A stretch of 64,000 nt of DNA from Pseudomonas sp. S37 (GCF_016658545.1 NZ_JACVZC010000009.1:31002-95001), one strand, 5' to 3'. Shown: positions 8,883 through 20,294, counted from the stretch's first letter. The notes: generated from the letters alone by a model not told the origin. Translations and numbers: made by a program.

Positions 8883-8897
8883 TTGTTGGAATTACAA
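8883..8897. promoter_or_regulatory. HexR operator for gap
   Basis: TTGTTGGAATTACAA is an exact match to the published P. putida HexR operator form TTGT-N7-ACAA. It lies 65-79 bases upstream of the gap start codon in the divergent gap/edd region. Confidence 0.8.
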
Positions 8898-8944
8898 GAT
8901 TATTCACTATCAGATAGAAAACAAGCCTTTTTAGTGGCAGTATT

Positions 8945-8960
8945 TTGTTTAAATATACAA
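8945..8960. promoter_or_regulatory. HexR operator for edd-glk
   Basis: TTGTTTAAATATACAA is an exact TTGT-N8-ACAA HexR site, 122-137 bases before the edd start. With the site at 8883 it gives each of the two divergent promoters its own operator, 47 bases apart. Confidence 0.8.
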
Positions 8961-9081
8961 CGAGTGGTTGGGCGATGTGCCTCCACCGATGCAGCGGGCT
9001 CCTTACCCTGAGCCTAGGCCGCAATCGTTTGGAGGGGAAATGCCCGTAAACCGCCCTTACAATTAGCCTGGAGTCCAGTAC

Positions 9082-10904
<1,823 letters not shown>

Positions 10905-10908
<4 letters not shown>

Positions 10909-11867
10909 AGGACCTGCTGGTTGGCGACATCGGCGGCACCAATGCCCGTTTTGCGTTGTGGCGTGACAACCAGCTGCATGAGGTAAAAGTCTTCGCCACC
11001 GCGGACTACACCAGCCCCGAGCAGGCCATCGAGGCGTATCTGCATGGCCAGGGCATCGCCCGCGGCGGCCTGGCGGCGGTGTGCCTGGCGGTGGCCGGGC
11101 CGGTCGATGGCGATGAGTTTCGCTTTACCAACAATCACTGGCGCCTGAGCCGGGGTGCCTTCTGCAAGACCTTGCAGGTCGGGCGGCTGTTGCTGATCAA
11201 CGACTTCACCGCCATGGCGCTGGGCATGACCCGCCTGCGCGAGGGTGAGTTCCGCGAGGTGTGCCCCGGCCAGGCCGACCCGGCGCGGCCGGCGCTGGTG
11301 ATCGGGCCAGGTACCGGGCTGGGCGTGGGCTCGCTGTTGCGCCTTGGCGAGCAGCACTGGCAGGCTTTGCCAGGGGAGGGCGGGCATGTCGACCTGCCGG
11401 TGGGCAATGCCCGCGAAGCGGCGATCCACCAGCAGATCCACGGGCAGATCGGCCATGTCAGTGCCGAGACGGTGCTCAGTGGCGGCGGCCTGGTGCGGCT
11501 GTACCAGGCGATGTGCGCGCTGGACGGCGACATACCTCGGCACACTTCCCCGGCGCAGATCACCGATGCCGCGCTGGGCGGCGAGCCGCGGGCGCTGGCG
11601 GTGGTCGAGCAGTTCTGCCGGTTTCTCGGCCGAGTCGCTGGTAACAATGTTCTCACGCTGGGCGCGCGGGGCGGGGTCTATATTGTCGGCGGCGTGATCC
11701 CGCGTTTTGCCGAACTGTTCGTGCGCAGCGGGTTCGCTGCGAGCTTTGCCGACAAGGGTTGCATGAGTGGCTATTTCGCTGGCGTGCCGGTGTGGCTGGT
11801 GACGGCAGAGTTTTCCGGGTTGCTGGGGGCCGGGGTGGCTTTGCAGCAGGCGCTGGATCACGGGTAG
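10905..11867 (+). CDS. glk: Glucokinase
   Basis: A 320-residue ATP-dependent glucokinase of the bacterial Glk family, making glucose-6-phosphate from glucose delivered by the GtsABCD transporter. Motifs: [13 protein letters not shown] (phosphate-binding loop), [15 protein letters not shown] (catalytic Asp), [12 protein letters not shown] and [20 protein letters not shown]. Starts inside the edd stop codon (4-base overlap), so it is the second gene of an edd-glk operon. A 149-base inverted-repeat structure follows immediately after the stop and separates it from gltR. Confidence 0.96.
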
Positions 11868-11873
11868 TTGAAG

Positions 11874-12022
11874 GGGGCCGCTGTGCGGCCCATCCGACCG
11901 GTCCGGCGCCCCGGCAAGGCCGCTCCTACAGTGGACCGCAGATCTTTCTGGCATTGCGCGGTCCCTGTAGGAGCGGCCTTGCCGGGGCGCCGGACCGGTC
12001 GGATGGGGCGCACAGCGGCCCC
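11874..12022. repeat. Long near-perfect inverted repeat between glk and gltR
   Basis: Arms of 57 bases (11874-11930 and 11966-12022) are reverse complements with one mismatch; the 35-base centre contains a further GGACCGC/GCGGTCC stem, so almost the whole element can fold as one hairpin. The outer part is GGGGCCGCTGTGCGGCCCAT and the inner end CAAGGCCGCTCCTACA, shared with the repeats at 17186, 43551 and 50649, but the middle (GACCGGTCCGGCGCCCCGG) is different. Confidence 0.95.
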
Positions 12023-12068
12023 AATAACAGGCAACCAAGACCTGTAACAAACAAGAGGAAGGACCACC

Positions 12069-12794
12069 TTGAGCACTGCCGGCAAATCGATCCTGATGGT
12101 CGACGACGACCAGGAAATCCGCGAACTGCTGCAAACCTACCTGAGCCGCTCCGGCTTCCAGGTGCATGCCGAAGCCGACGGTGCAGGCTTTCGCCGCGCG
12201 CTGGAAAGCACCCCTTGCGACCTGGTCATCCTCGACGTCATGCTCCCCGACGAAGACGGTTTCAGCCTGTGCCGCTGGGTCCGCCAGCACCCGCGCCAGG
12301 CCCGTGTGCCGATCATCATGCTCACCGCCAGCTCCGACGAGGCCGACCGGGTCATCGGCCTGGAGCTGGGCGCCGACGACTACCTGGGCAAACCCTTCAG
12401 TCCGCGCGAGCTGCAAGCGCGGATCAAGGCCTTGCTGCGCCGCGCCGAGTTCGGTCAGGCGGCGCCGGGCAGTGCCGTGCTGGCCTTCGATGACTGGCGC
12501 CTGGACACGGTCAGCCACCGGCTGTTTCACCGTGATGGCGAAGAGGTGATCCTCTCTGGCGCCGATTTCGCCCTGCTCAAGCTGTTCCTCGACCACCCGC
12601 AACAGATCCTCGACCGCGACACCATCGGCAACGCCACCCGTGGCCGCGAACCGATGCCGCTGGACCGCATCGTCGACATGGCGGTCAGCCGCCTGCGCCA
12701 GCGCCTGCGTGATACCGACAAACCTCCTCGGCTCATCCGCACCGTGCGCGGCAGTGGCTACCTGCTGGCGGCACATGTCTGCTGTGCGCCCTGA
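12069..12794 (+). CDS. gltR: GltR-type response regulator of glucose uptake (OmpR family)
   Basis: A 241-residue response regulator: receiver domain (about residues 7-120) with acidic pocket Asp12-Asp14, phospho-acceptor Asp56 in VILDVMLPDEDG and Lys in GADDYLGKPF; C-terminal winged-helix DNA-binding domain (about 140-237) ending RTVRGSGYLLAAHV. The start is TTG at 12069, preceded by the strong site AGAGGAAGGA. It overlaps the sensor kinase gene by 20 bases. In Pseudomonas the GltR-GtrS pair controls the glucose porin and transporter and some Entner-Doudoroff genes; the location directly between glk and the gts genes supports that. Confidence 0.92.
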   Translation: MSTAGKSILMVDDDQEIRELLQTYLSRSGFQVHAEADGAGFRRALESTPCDLVILDVMLPDEDGFSLCRWVRQHPRQARVPIIMLTASSDEADRVIGLELGADDYLGKPFSPRELQARIKALLRRAEFGQAAPGSAVLAFDDWRLDTVSHRLFHRDGEEVILSGADFALLKLFLDHPQQILDRDTIGNATRGREPMPLDRIVDMAVSRLRQRLRDTDKPPRLIRTVRGSGYLLAAHVCCAP

Positions 12795-14229
12795 GCGGCG
12801 CTGGCGCCTGCTGCCGCGCTCGCTGCTAGGGCGCATGCTGCTGCTGACCCTGCTGGTCGTGCTGCTGGCCCAAGGCTTGTCCAGCATCATCTGGGTTGCC
12901 CAGTTGCGCGCCAGTCAACTGCAAGGCCTGCGTGCCAGTGCCAGCAGCCTGGCCCATTCGATGAGCGCCAGCGTCAGTTACTTCCGCTCGCTGCCGGTGG
13001 GCTATCGGCCGTTGGTGCTCGACCAGTTGCGCAGCATGGGCGGCACGCGGTTTTTTGTGTCGCTCAACGCCACGCCGCTGGACATGCAGGCACTGCCCGT
13101 CACACCGCGCAAGCAGGCGGTGATCGATGTGTTCCAGCAGGTACTGCATGAGCGGCTGGGTTCGCAGATGGAAATTTCCGTGGAGTTCGTCGGGCCAGAC
13201 GACCTGCGCATCTTCAACAGCGGCCTCAAGCTCGACGAGTTGCCACGTTCCTGGGCGCATTACTCGCTGACCCTGGAACCGCTGAAACCACCGGTACTGG
13301 TCACGCAGATTCGCCTGGCTGAGGGCGAGTGGCTGTACATCGCTTCGCTGCTGCCCGAGCCGTACACCAGCCTGGAAGCCGAACGCCTGCCCCGCCAGCA
13401 GATCGGTTTCATTGTGCTGACCACGGCCTTGTTGCTGTTGTTCATCGGCTTGCTGGTGCACTGGCAGAGCTGGCCGCTCAAGCGCCTGGCACGGGCTGCG
13501 CGGGAGATGTCGCTGGGTGCCGATGTGGCGCCAGTGGCCGAAGGTGGTGGCAGCGAAGTGGTCGAGGTCAGCCGGGCATTCAACAGCATGCGCGAGCGCA
13601 TCAGCCGCTACCTCACCGAACGCAGCCAGCTGTTCAGCGCCATTTCCCATGATCTGCGTACGCCGATCACCCGCTTGCGCCTGCGTGTCGAACTGCTGGA
13701 GGACGAGCGCCTGCAGGCCAAGTTCAGCCAGGACCTCGACGAGCTGGAGCTGCTGGTCAAAGGCGCGTTGCAGTGCGTGAAGGACACCGACATCCACGAG
13801 AACATCGAGCCGGTCGACCTTAACCAGGTGCTGGAGATCCTGGCCGAACCTTACCTGGGCGATGGCCGCATCACGCTCGATGGCCGGGCACTGGCGCCAT
13901 ACCCGGGCAAGCCGTTGGCGCTGCGGCGCTGCATCGGCAACCTGATCGACAACGCCATCAAGTATGGCGAGCGGGCACGGCTGCGCATCATCGACGGGGC
14001 CGAGGGCTTTGTGCTGCAGGTGGACGACCAGGGACCGGGGGTGCCGCAGCAGCAACTGGAGCAGGTGTTCGAGCCGCATTTCCGCCTGGCCGGGCAGCAG
14101 CAGGGGTATGGGCTGGGGTTGGGCATTGCGCGCAACATTGCCCATAGCCATGGGGGGGAGGTGAGCTTGCTGAACCTGCGTGAGGGCGGGTTACGGGTGA
14201 CCTTGTACCTGCCGCGGGGTCTGGACTGA
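12775..14229 (+). CDS. gtrS: GtrS-type sensor histidine kinase
   Basis: A 484-residue membrane kinase. Two transmembrane segments (about residues 18-40 and 205-225) flank a periplasmic sensor region of about 165 residues; then a HAMP-like linker, the H-box FSAISHDLRTPITRLRLRVE with the phospho-accepting His, the N-box NLIDNAIKYGE, G1 VDDQGPGVP and G2 GYGLGLGIARN. I start at ATG 12775 (MSAVRPERRWRLL), 20 bases inside gltR. Published work on Pseudomonas GtrS reports binding of 2-ketogluconate and 6-phosphogluconate-type ligands; that is prior knowledge, not visible here. A cluster of REP elements follows. Confidence 0.92.
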   Translation: MSAVRPERRWRLLPRSLLGRMLLLTLLVVLLAQGLSSIIWVAQLRASQLQGLRASASSLAHSMSASVSYFRSLPVGYRPLVLDQLRSMGGTRFFVSLNATPLDMQALPVTPRKQAVIDVFQQVLHERLGSQMEISVEFVGPDDLRIFNSGLKLDELPRSWAHYSLTLEPLKPPVLVTQIRLAEGEWLYIASLLPEPYTSLEAERLPRQQIGFIVLTTALLLLFIGLLVHWQSWPLKRLARAAREMSLGADVAPVAEGGGSEVVEVSRAFNSMRERISRYLTERSQLFSAISHDLRTPITRLRLRVELLEDERLQAKFSQDLDELELLVKGALQCVKDTDIHENIEPVDLNQVLEILAEPYLGDGRITLDGRALAPYPGKPLALRRCIGNLIDNAIKYGERARLRIIDGAEGFVLQVDDQGPGVPQQQLEQVFEPHFRLAGQQQGYGLGLGIARNIAHSHGGEVSLLNLREGGLRVTLYLPRGLD

Positions 14230-14247
14230 TTTTTTGTGTTGGCTGTG

Positions 14248-14411
14248 CTGGCCTCTTCGCGGGTAAACCCGCTCCTACAACGACCGGGTAAGGGCCTCTT
14301 CGCGGGTAAACCCGCTCCTACAACGGCCGCGTAAGGGCCTCTGCGTGGGTAAACCCGCTCCTGCAGGGATTGCGCTGCACGTGTAGGAGCGGGTTTACCC
14401 GCGAAGAGGCC
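14248..14411. repeat. Cluster of four REP elements
   Basis: Three REP units in the same direction (14248-14279, 14293-14322, 14336-14364; core GCGGGTAAACCCGCTCCTACA-like) are followed by one inverted unit (14382-14411). The third is diverged (GCGTGGGTAAACC, CTGCA end). This is the only place in the window with more than two REPs in a row; it lies just after gtrS and isolates it from the next gene. Confidence 0.92.
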
Positions 14412-14525
14412 CGCACAGGCAACCGAAATGTCACCGCCCAGTGACAATCCCGCCGTCCTTCGTGACATCCGCCCATACCCCGCTGGCTAGAATTCGCAAA
14501 CGACTGGCAAGGATCACGCTGGCCC

Positions 14526-15773
14526 ATGAACACCCTCAATCTGCCGCCCACCAGCTGGCTCAACGCCCCGGCCCATTCCGCCTGGCGCCTGGCCGAAGCA
14601 CAGCGCCTGCTAACCTTCGCCAAGGCCGCGAAACTGCCCGATGGCTTCGGCAACCTGGACGCCAACGGGCAACTCGCCCACGGTGCCCGCGCCGAAACCA
14701 TGAACACCGCCCGCATGGCCCATTGCTTCGCCCTGGCCCACCTGCAGGGTATCCCCGGTTGCCTGGCCTACGCCGAACATGGTGTGGCCGCCCTGCGCGG
14801 GGCCATGCAGGACGCCAGCTACGGCGGCTGGTTCGCCCACCCCGGGGGCCAGGAAGACAGCGGCAAGGCCGCCTATCTGCACGCCTTCGTCGCCCTTGCT
14901 GCCAGTTCGGCCGTGGTGGCCGGTGCAACCGATGCCCACGCCTTGCTGGCAGACGCCATCCAGGTGATCGAAACGCACTTCTGGAGCGAAGCCGAAGGTG
15001 CCCTTCGGGAAACCTTTTCCCGCGCCTGGCAACTGCCTGAGCCGTACCGTGGCGCCAACAGCAACATGCACGCGACCGAGGCCTTCCTGGCCCTGGCAGA
15101 CGTCACCGGCAACAGCCTTTGGTTGCAACGCGCCCTGCGTATCGCCGAACGCATCATCCATGGCCACGCCGCTACCAACGGTTATCGGGTCATTGAGCAT
15201 TTCGACGCCCATTGGCAGCCGCTGCCGGATTACAACCACGAACACCCCGCCGACCACTTCCGGCCGTATGGCACTACGCCCGGGCATGCCCTGGAATGGT
15301 CGCGGTTGCTGTTGCATCTGGAGGCCAGTCTCGAGCAGGCCGGCCTGCAGGCTCCGCAGTGGCTGCAAGGGTGTGCCCGCGCCCTGTTCGATACAGCCTG
15401 CCAGCAAGCCTGGAACGCCGATGGCGAACCGGGTTTCGTCTACACCCTGGACTGGGCCGATCGCCCGGTAGTGCATGCACGCTTGCACTGGGTGCACGCG
15501 GAAGCCTGCGCCGCTGCAGCAGCCCTGTTGCAGCGTACCGGCGAGGCACGGTACGAGCAGTGGTACCGCAACTGCTGGGGCTTTATCGCCAACCACTTCG
15601 TCGACCCTGTCGCTGGCAGCTGGCACCACGAACTCGATGCCCACACCCGGCCAGCCGGGACTATCTGGCCGGGCAAACCTGACCTGTATCACGCCTATCA
15701 GGCACTGCTGCTGCCAGGCTTGCCGCTGGCACCGAGCCTGGCCAGCAACCTGGCCGGCAATGTAACCAGATGA
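14526..15773 (+). CDS. AGE-family aldose-ketose isomerase / 2-epimerase
   Basis: A 415-residue protein of the N-acylglucosamine 2-epimerase (AGE) superfamily, an (alpha/alpha)6 barrel that includes D-mannose isomerase/YihS-type enzymes. Visible features are GARAETMNTARMAHCF, the YGGWF loop (about residue 100), the GANSNMHATEAFLALA helix and FRPYGTTPGHALEWSRLLL, with histidines characteristic of the family. It lies between the GltR-GtrS pair and the glucose ABC transporter, so a role in bringing mannose or another hexose into the glucose pathway is likely. Automatic annotations sometimes call it mannose-6-phosphate isomerase; the fold fits AGE better than ManA. Only a weak AAGGA precedes the ATG. 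Confidence 0.82.
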   Translation: MNTLNLPPTSWLNAPAHSAWRLAEAQRLLTFAKAAKLPDGFGNLDANGQLAHGARAETMNTARMAHCFALAHLQGIPGCLAYAEHGVAALRGAMQDASYGGWFAHPGGQEDSGKAAYLHAFVALAASSAVVAGATDAHALLADAIQVIETHFWSEAEGALRETFSRAWQLPEPYRGANSNMHATEAFLALADVTGNSLWLQRALRIAERIIHGHAATNGYRVIEHFDAHWQPLPDYNHEHPADHFRPYGTTPGHALEWSRLLLHLEASLEQAGLQAPQWLQGCARALFDTACQQAWNADGEPGFVYTLDWADRPVVHARLHWVHAEACAAAAALLQRTGEARYEQWYRNCWGFIANHFVDPVAGSWHHELDAHTRPAGTIWPGKPDLYHAYQALLLPGLPLAPSLASNLAGNVTR

Positions 15774-15880
15774 TGACATTCACGCATCGCTTCGTTACCT
15801 GGCGAAGCGGGCTCGCTGTTTAGACTCCATGCTACGCAAGCGATCGACTTGCACGGCATAACAACAAGAAAGGTGCTTCG

Positions 15881-17167
15881 ATGAATTCCACGCTCCGTCT
15901 CGCTGCCGCTATATCCCTGGCCTCTTTACTCCCGCTCGGCGCCCAGGCTGCCGAATCCAAAGGCAGTGTCGAAGTGGTGCACTGGTGGACGTCCGGCGGT
16001 GAAAAAGCGGCGGTCGATGTGCTCAAGGCACAGGTCGAAAAAGACGGCTTTACCTGGAAGGACGGCGCCGTTGCCGGTGGTGGCGGTGCCACGGCCATGA
16101 CCGTACTGAAAAGCCGCGCCGTCGCTGGCAACCCGCCAGGTGTGGCGCAGATCAAAGGCCCGGACATCCAGGACTGGGCGGCCACCGGCCTGCTCGACGC
16201 CGATGTGCTCAAGGATGTGGCCAAGCAAGAAAAGTGGGACTCGCTGCTCGACAAGAAGGTTGCCGACACCGTGAAGTACGACGGTGACTACGTTGCCGTT
16301 CCGGTGAACATTCACCGCATCAACTGGCTGTGGATCAACCCGGAAGTGTTCAAGAAGGCCGGTATCGACAAAGCGCCCGCCACCCTCGACGAGTTCTACG
16401 CTGCTGCCGACAAGCTCAAGGCCGCTGGCTTCATCCCCCTGGCCCACGGTGGCCAGCCGTGGCAGGACAGCACCGTGTTCGAAAGCGTGGTGCTGGCGGT
16501 GATGGGCGCCGATGGCTACAAAAAGGCCATGGTCGACCTCGACAGCGCGACCCTGACCGGCCCGCAAATGGTCAAGGCGTTGACCGAGCTGAAAAAGGTC
16601 GCCACCTACATGGACCCGGATGGCAAGGGCCAGGACTGGAACCTGGAAGCGGCCAAGGTCATCAACGGCAAGGCCGGCATGCAAATCATGGGCGACTGGG
16701 CCAAGAGCGAGTGGACCCTGGCGAAGAAAACCGCCGGCAAGGATTACCAGTGCGTGCCATTCCCCGGTACCGACAAGGCCTTCTTGTACAACATCGACTC
16801 GCTGGTGGTGTTCAAGCAGAACAACCCCGGCACCTCTGCCGGCCAGCAGGACATCGCGCGCAAGGTGCTGGGTGAGGATTTCCAGAAGGTCTTCAGCACC
16901 AACAAGGGTTCGATCCCGGTGCGTAACGACATGCTCGCCGACATGGGCAAGTACGGTTTCGACGCCTGCGCACAAACCTCCGCCAAGGACTTCCTCGCCG
17001 ACGCCAAGACCGGCGGCCTGCAGCCGAGCATGGCGCACAACATGGCCACCACGCTGGCCGTGCAGGGCGCGTTCTTCGATGTGGTGACCAACTACATCAA
17101 CGACCCCAAGGCCGACCCGGCCGATGCGGCGAAGAAGCTGGCAGCGGCGATCAAGGCTGCCCAGTAA
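15881..17167 (+). CDS. gtsA: Glucose/mannose ABC transporter, periplasmic binding protein
   Basis: A 428-residue family-1 extracellular solute-binding protein. Signal peptide of about 23 residues (hydrophobic core [14 protein letters not shown], cleavage after AQA). The mature protein begins [20 protein letters not shown], a typical sugar-binding opening, and has aromatic residues expected in a sugar pocket ([15 protein letters not shown]). It delivers glucose from the periplasm to GtsB/GtsC. First gene of gtsABCD-oprB. An AAAGGTG site precedes the ATG. A 135-base inverted repeat separates it from gtsB, which would allow the binding protein to be made in excess. Confidence 0.94.
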   Translation: MNSTLRLAAAISLASLLPLGAQAAESKGSVEVVHWWTSGGEKAAVDVLKAQVEKDGFTWKDGAVAGGGGATAMTVLKSRAVAGNPPGVAQIKGPDIQDWAATGLLDADVLKDVAKQEKWDSLLDKKVADTVKYDGDYVAVPVNIHRINWLWINPEVFKKAGIDKAPATLDEFYAAADKLKAAGFIPLAHGGQPWQDSTVFESVVLAVMGADGYKKAMVDLDSATLTGPQMVKALTELKKVATYMDPDGKGQDWNLEAAKVINGKAGMQIMGDWAKSEWTLAKKTAGKDYQCVPFPGTDKAFLYNIDSLVVFKQNNPGTSAGQQDIARKVLGEDFQKVFSTNKGSIPVRNDMLADMGKYGFDACAQTSAKDFLADAKTGGLQPSMAHNMATTLAVQGAFFDVVTNYINDPKADPADAAKKLAAAIKAAQ

Positions 17168-17185
17168 AAGCTGACGCGACTCCGT

Positions 17186-17320
17186 TGTAGGAGCGGCCTT
17201 GCGTCGCGATGGGCTGCGCAGCAGCCCCAAAACCTGCGCACTCAATCTTTCAGGTAGGTGTCGACCTTGAGTCCCTCGGGGCTGCTTTGCAGCCCATCGC
17301 GACGCAAGGCCGCTCCTACA
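17186..17320. repeat. Long inverted repeat between gtsA and gtsB
   Basis: Arms of 43 bases (17186-17228 and 17278-17320) are reverse complements with two mismatches. Each arm ends in TGTAGGAGCGGCCTTGCGTC or its complement, and has a short inner palindrome GGGCTGCGCAGCAGCCC. The element lies within the transporter operon, directly after the stop codon of the abundant binding-protein gene. Confidence 0.95.
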
Positions 17321-17348
17321 GGGGAGTGCGGCGCCTTTGAGGTGAACC

Positions 17349-18257
17349 ATGACCACAACCACCGCCCAACTGCGGGCCTCACCCCTGGACGCACTGCAGC
17401 GCTGGCTACCCAAACTGGTGCTGGCGCCGAGCATGTTCATTGTCCTGGTGGGCTTCTACGGCTACATCCTCTGGACCTTCGTGCTGTCCTTCACCACCTC
17501 GACCTTCCTGCCCACCTACAAGTGGGCCGGCCTGGCGCAATACGCCCGGCTGTTCGACAACGACCGTTGGTGGGTCGCCAGCAAGAACCTGCTGCTGTTC
17601 GGCGGCCTGTTCATCGCCATCAGCCTGGCCATCGGCGTGCTGCTGGCGGTATTGCTCGACCAGCGCATCCGCCGCGAGGGCTTTATCCGCACCATTTACC
17701 TGTACCCCATGGCACTGTCGATGATTGTCACCGGCACCGCCTGGAAGTGGCTGCTCAACCCCGGCATGGGCCTGGACAAGCTGCTGCGCGACTGGGGCTG
17801 GGAGGGCTTTCGCCTGGACTGGCTGATCGACCCTGACCGGGTGGTGTACTGCCTGGTGATCGCCGCCGTGTGGCAGGCTTCGGGGTTCATCATGGCGATG
17901 TTCCTTGCCGGCCTGCGCGGCGTCGACCAATCGATCATCCGCGCCGCGCAGATCGACGGCGCCAGCCTGCCGCGCATCTACTGGACGGTCGTGCTGCCCA
18001 GCCTGCGACCGGTGTTCTTCAGCGCACTGATGATCCTCTCGCACATCGCCATCAAGAGCTTCGACCTGGTGGCAGCGATGACCGCCGGTGGCCCGGGCTA
18101 CTCGTCCGACCTGCCCGCCATGTTCATGTATTCGTTCACCTTCAGCCGCGGCCAGATGGGCATGGGCTCGGCCAGCGCCATTCTCATGCTGGGGGCAATC
18201 CTGGCGATCCTCGTGCCGTACCTGTACTCGGAGCTGCGGAGCAAACGCCATGCATAG
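17349..18257 (+). CDS. gtsB: Glucose ABC transporter permease
   Basis: A 302-residue inner-membrane permease of the MalF/UgpA type with six predicted membrane segments. The EAA loop AAQIDGASLPRIYWTVVLPS (about residues 200-220) contacts the ATPase GtsD. Its ATG at 17349 follows a GAGGTG site and lies just after the inverted repeat. The 3' end overlaps gtsC by 8 bases. Forms the translocation channel with GtsC. Confidence 0.94.
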   Translation: MTTTTAQLRASPLDALQRWLPKLVLAPSMFIVLVGFYGYILWTFVLSFTTSTFLPTYKWAGLAQYARLFDNDRWWVASKNLLLFGGLFIAISLAIGVLLAVLLDQRIRREGFIRTIYLYPMALSMIVTGTAWKWLLNPGMGLDKLLRDWGWEGFRLDWLIDPDRVVYCLVIAAVWQASGFIMAMFLAGLRGVDQSIIRAAQIDGASLPRIYWTVVLPSLRPVFFSALMILSHIAIKSFDLVAAMTAGGPGYSSDLPAMFMYSFTFSRGQMGMGSASAILMLGAILAILVPYLYSELRSKRHA

Positions 18258-19095
18258 CCCTACCAACAAGGCGCCGCTGAGCGCAAGCCGTATCGCCATC
18301 CACGCCGTATTGCTGGCTGCCGTGCTGCTTTACCTGGTGCCGCTGGTGGTGATGCTGCTGACCAGCTTCAAGTCCCCGGAAGACATCAGCAGCGGTAACC
18401 TGCTGAGCTGGCCGACGGTGATCACCGGCATCGGCTGGGTCAAGGCCTGGGGCACGGTCAGCGGGTACTTCTGGAACTCGATCATGATCACCGTGCCGGC
18501 GGTGCTGATCTCCACCGCCATCGGTGCGTTGAACGGCTATGTGCTGTCGATGTGGCGCTTCCGCGGTTCGCAGCTGTTCTTCGGCCTGCTGCTGTTCGGC
18601 TGCTTCCTGCCGTTCCAGACCGTATTGCTGCCGGCCTCGTTCACCCTCGGCAAGCTCGGCCTGGCCAGCACCACCAGCGGTCTGGTGCTGGTGCACGTGG
18701 TGTATGGCCTGGCCTTCACCACGCTGTTCTTCCGCAACTTTTACGTGAGCATCCCCGACGCGCTGGTCAAGGCGGCCCGCCTTGACGGTGCCGGGTTCTT
18801 CAACATCTTCCGCCGCATCATCCTGCCGATGTCGACGCCGATCATCATGGTCTGCCTGATCTGGCAGTTCACCCAGATCTGGAACGACTTCCTGTTCGGC
18901 GTGGTGTTTTCCAGCGGCGACTCGCAACCGATCACCGTGGCCCTGAACAACCTGGTCAACACCAGCACCGGGGCCAAGGAATACAACGTCGACATGGCGG
19001 CGGCGATGATCGCCGGCCTGCCAACCCTGCTGGTCTACGTGGTGGCAGGCAAATATTTCGTGCGCGGGCTGACCGCCGGCGCGGTCAAGGGGTAA
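18250..19095 (+). CDS. gtsC: Glucose ABC transporter permease
   Basis: A 281-residue permease of the MalG/UgpE type with six predicted membrane segments, starting MHSPTNKAPLSASRIAIHAV. The EAA loop is AARLDGAGFFNIFRRIILPM. I chose ATG 18250, which overlaps the end of gtsB by 8 bases; the frame is open further upstream only as an overlap with gtsB. The stop is 3 bases before gtsD, so gtsBCD are tightly coupled. With GtsB it forms the membrane channel for glucose. Confidence 0.94.
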   Translation: MHSPTNKAPLSASRIAIHAVLLAAVLLYLVPLVVMLLTSFKSPEDISSGNLLSWPTVITGIGWVKAWGTVSGYFWNSIMITVPAVLISTAIGALNGYVLSMWRFRGSQLFFGLLLFGCFLPFQTVLLPASFTLGKLGLASTTSGLVLVHVVYGLAFTTLFFRNFYVSIPDALVKAARLDGAGFFNIFRRIILPMSTPIIMVCLIWQFTQIWNDFLFGVVFSSGDSQPITVALNNLVNTSTGAKEYNVDMAAAMIAGLPTLLVYVVAGKYFVRGLTAGAVKG

Positions 19096-19098
19096 GTC

Positions 19099-20253
19099 AT
19101 GGCAACGCTCGAACTGCGCAATGTGAACAAGACCTACGGCAGCGGCCTGCCAGATACCCTCAAGGACATCCAGCTGTCGATCAGGGACGGCGAGTTCCTG
19201 ATCCTGGTCGGCCCGTCGGGCTGCGGCAAGTCGACCTTGATGAACTGCATCGCCGGCCTGGAGCAGATCACCGGTGGGGCGATTCTCATCGACCAGCAAG
19301 ACGTCAGCGGCATGAGCCCCAAGGACCGCGACATCGCCATGGTGTTCCAGTCCTATGCGTTGTACCCGACCATGAGCGTGCGCGAGAACATCGAGTTTGG
19401 CCTGAAGATCCGCAAAATGCCCCAGGCCGCCATCGACGAAGAGGTGGCGCGGGTGGCCAAGCTGCTGCAGATCGAGCACCTGCTGGCGCGCAAACCGGCG
19501 CAGCTGTCCGGTGGCCAGCAACAGCGGGTGGCCATGGGCCGGGCGCTGGCGCGGCGGCCGAAGATCTACCTGTTCGACGAGCCGCTGTCCAACCTGGACG
19601 CCAAGCTGCGGGTCGAGATGCGCACCGAAATGAAACTGATGCACCAGCGCCTGAAGACCACCACCGTGTACGTCACCCATGACCAGATCGAAGCCATGAC
19701 CCTGGGCGACAAGGTGGCGGTGATGAAGGACGGCATCATCCAGCAGTTCGGTACCCCGCAGCAGATCTACAACGACCCGGCCAACCAGTTTGTCGCCAGT
19801 TTCATCGGCTCGCCGCCCATGAACTTCATTCCGGTGCGTCTGAAACAACAGGACGGTCGCCTGCTCGCCCTGCTCGACAGCGGCCAGGCGCGTTGCGAGC
19901 TGCCATTGGGGCTGGCCGCCGACCCACTGGATGGCCGCGAGATCATCCTTGGCATACGCCCCGAGCAGATTGCCCTGGGGGCAGGGGAGGGCAACGGCCT
20001 GCCAGGCATCCGTGCCGAGGTGCAGGTGACCGAGCCCACCGGGCCGGACCTGCTGGTGTTCGTCACCCTCAACCAGACCAAGGTGTGCTGCCGCCTGGCG
20101 CCGGATGTGGCGTGCCAGGTCGGTGCCAGCCTCAACCTGCAATTCGACCCGGCCCGGGTGCTGCTGTTCGACGCCAACAGCGGCGAGCGCCTGCACCTGG
20201 CCAGCAGTGCCACCACCGCAAAGGACAACGTGGCTCACTTCAAAGGCCGTTAA
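19099..20253 (+). CDS. gtsD: Glucose ABC transporter ATP-binding protein
   Basis: A 384-residue ATPase of the MalK/UgpC group. Walker [10 protein letters not shown] (about residue 37), Q-loop [14 protein letters not shown], signature [19 protein letters not shown], Walker [17 protein letters not shown] and H-loop [15 protein letters not shown] are all intact. The C-terminal third (about 240-384) is an OB-fold regulatory domain as in MalK. It follows gtsC by 3 bases and is followed 41 bases later by oprB, preceded by its own GAGGA site. Confidence 0.95.
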   Translation: MATLELRNVNKTYGSGLPDTLKDIQLSIRDGEFLILVGPSGCGKSTLMNCIAGLEQITGGAILIDQQDVSGMSPKDRDIAMVFQSYALYPTMSVRENIEFGLKIRKMPQAAIDEEVARVAKLLQIEHLLARKPAQLSGGQQQRVAMGRALARRPKIYLFDEPLSNLDAKLRVEMRTEMKLMHQRLKTTTVYVTHDQIEAMTLGDKVAVMKDGIIQQFGTPQQIYNDPANQFVASFIGSPPMNFIPVRLKQQDGRLLALLDSGQARCELPLGLAADPLDGREIILGIRPEQIALGAGEGNGLPGIRAEVQVTEPTGPDLLVFVTLNQTKVCCRLAPDVACQVGASLNLQFDPARVLLFDANSGERLHLASSATTAKDNVAHFKGR

Positions 20254-20294
20254 CTCGTCTACACCATCAATAAGAAAAAAGAGGACGCAAAGGG

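Noticed and set aside
15788..15809. Dyad CGCTTCG/CGAAGCG before gtsA as a GltR operator
   Set aside because: A hairpin is present, but I know no consensus it matches and there is no second copy before oprB or edd, so I do not call it a binding site.
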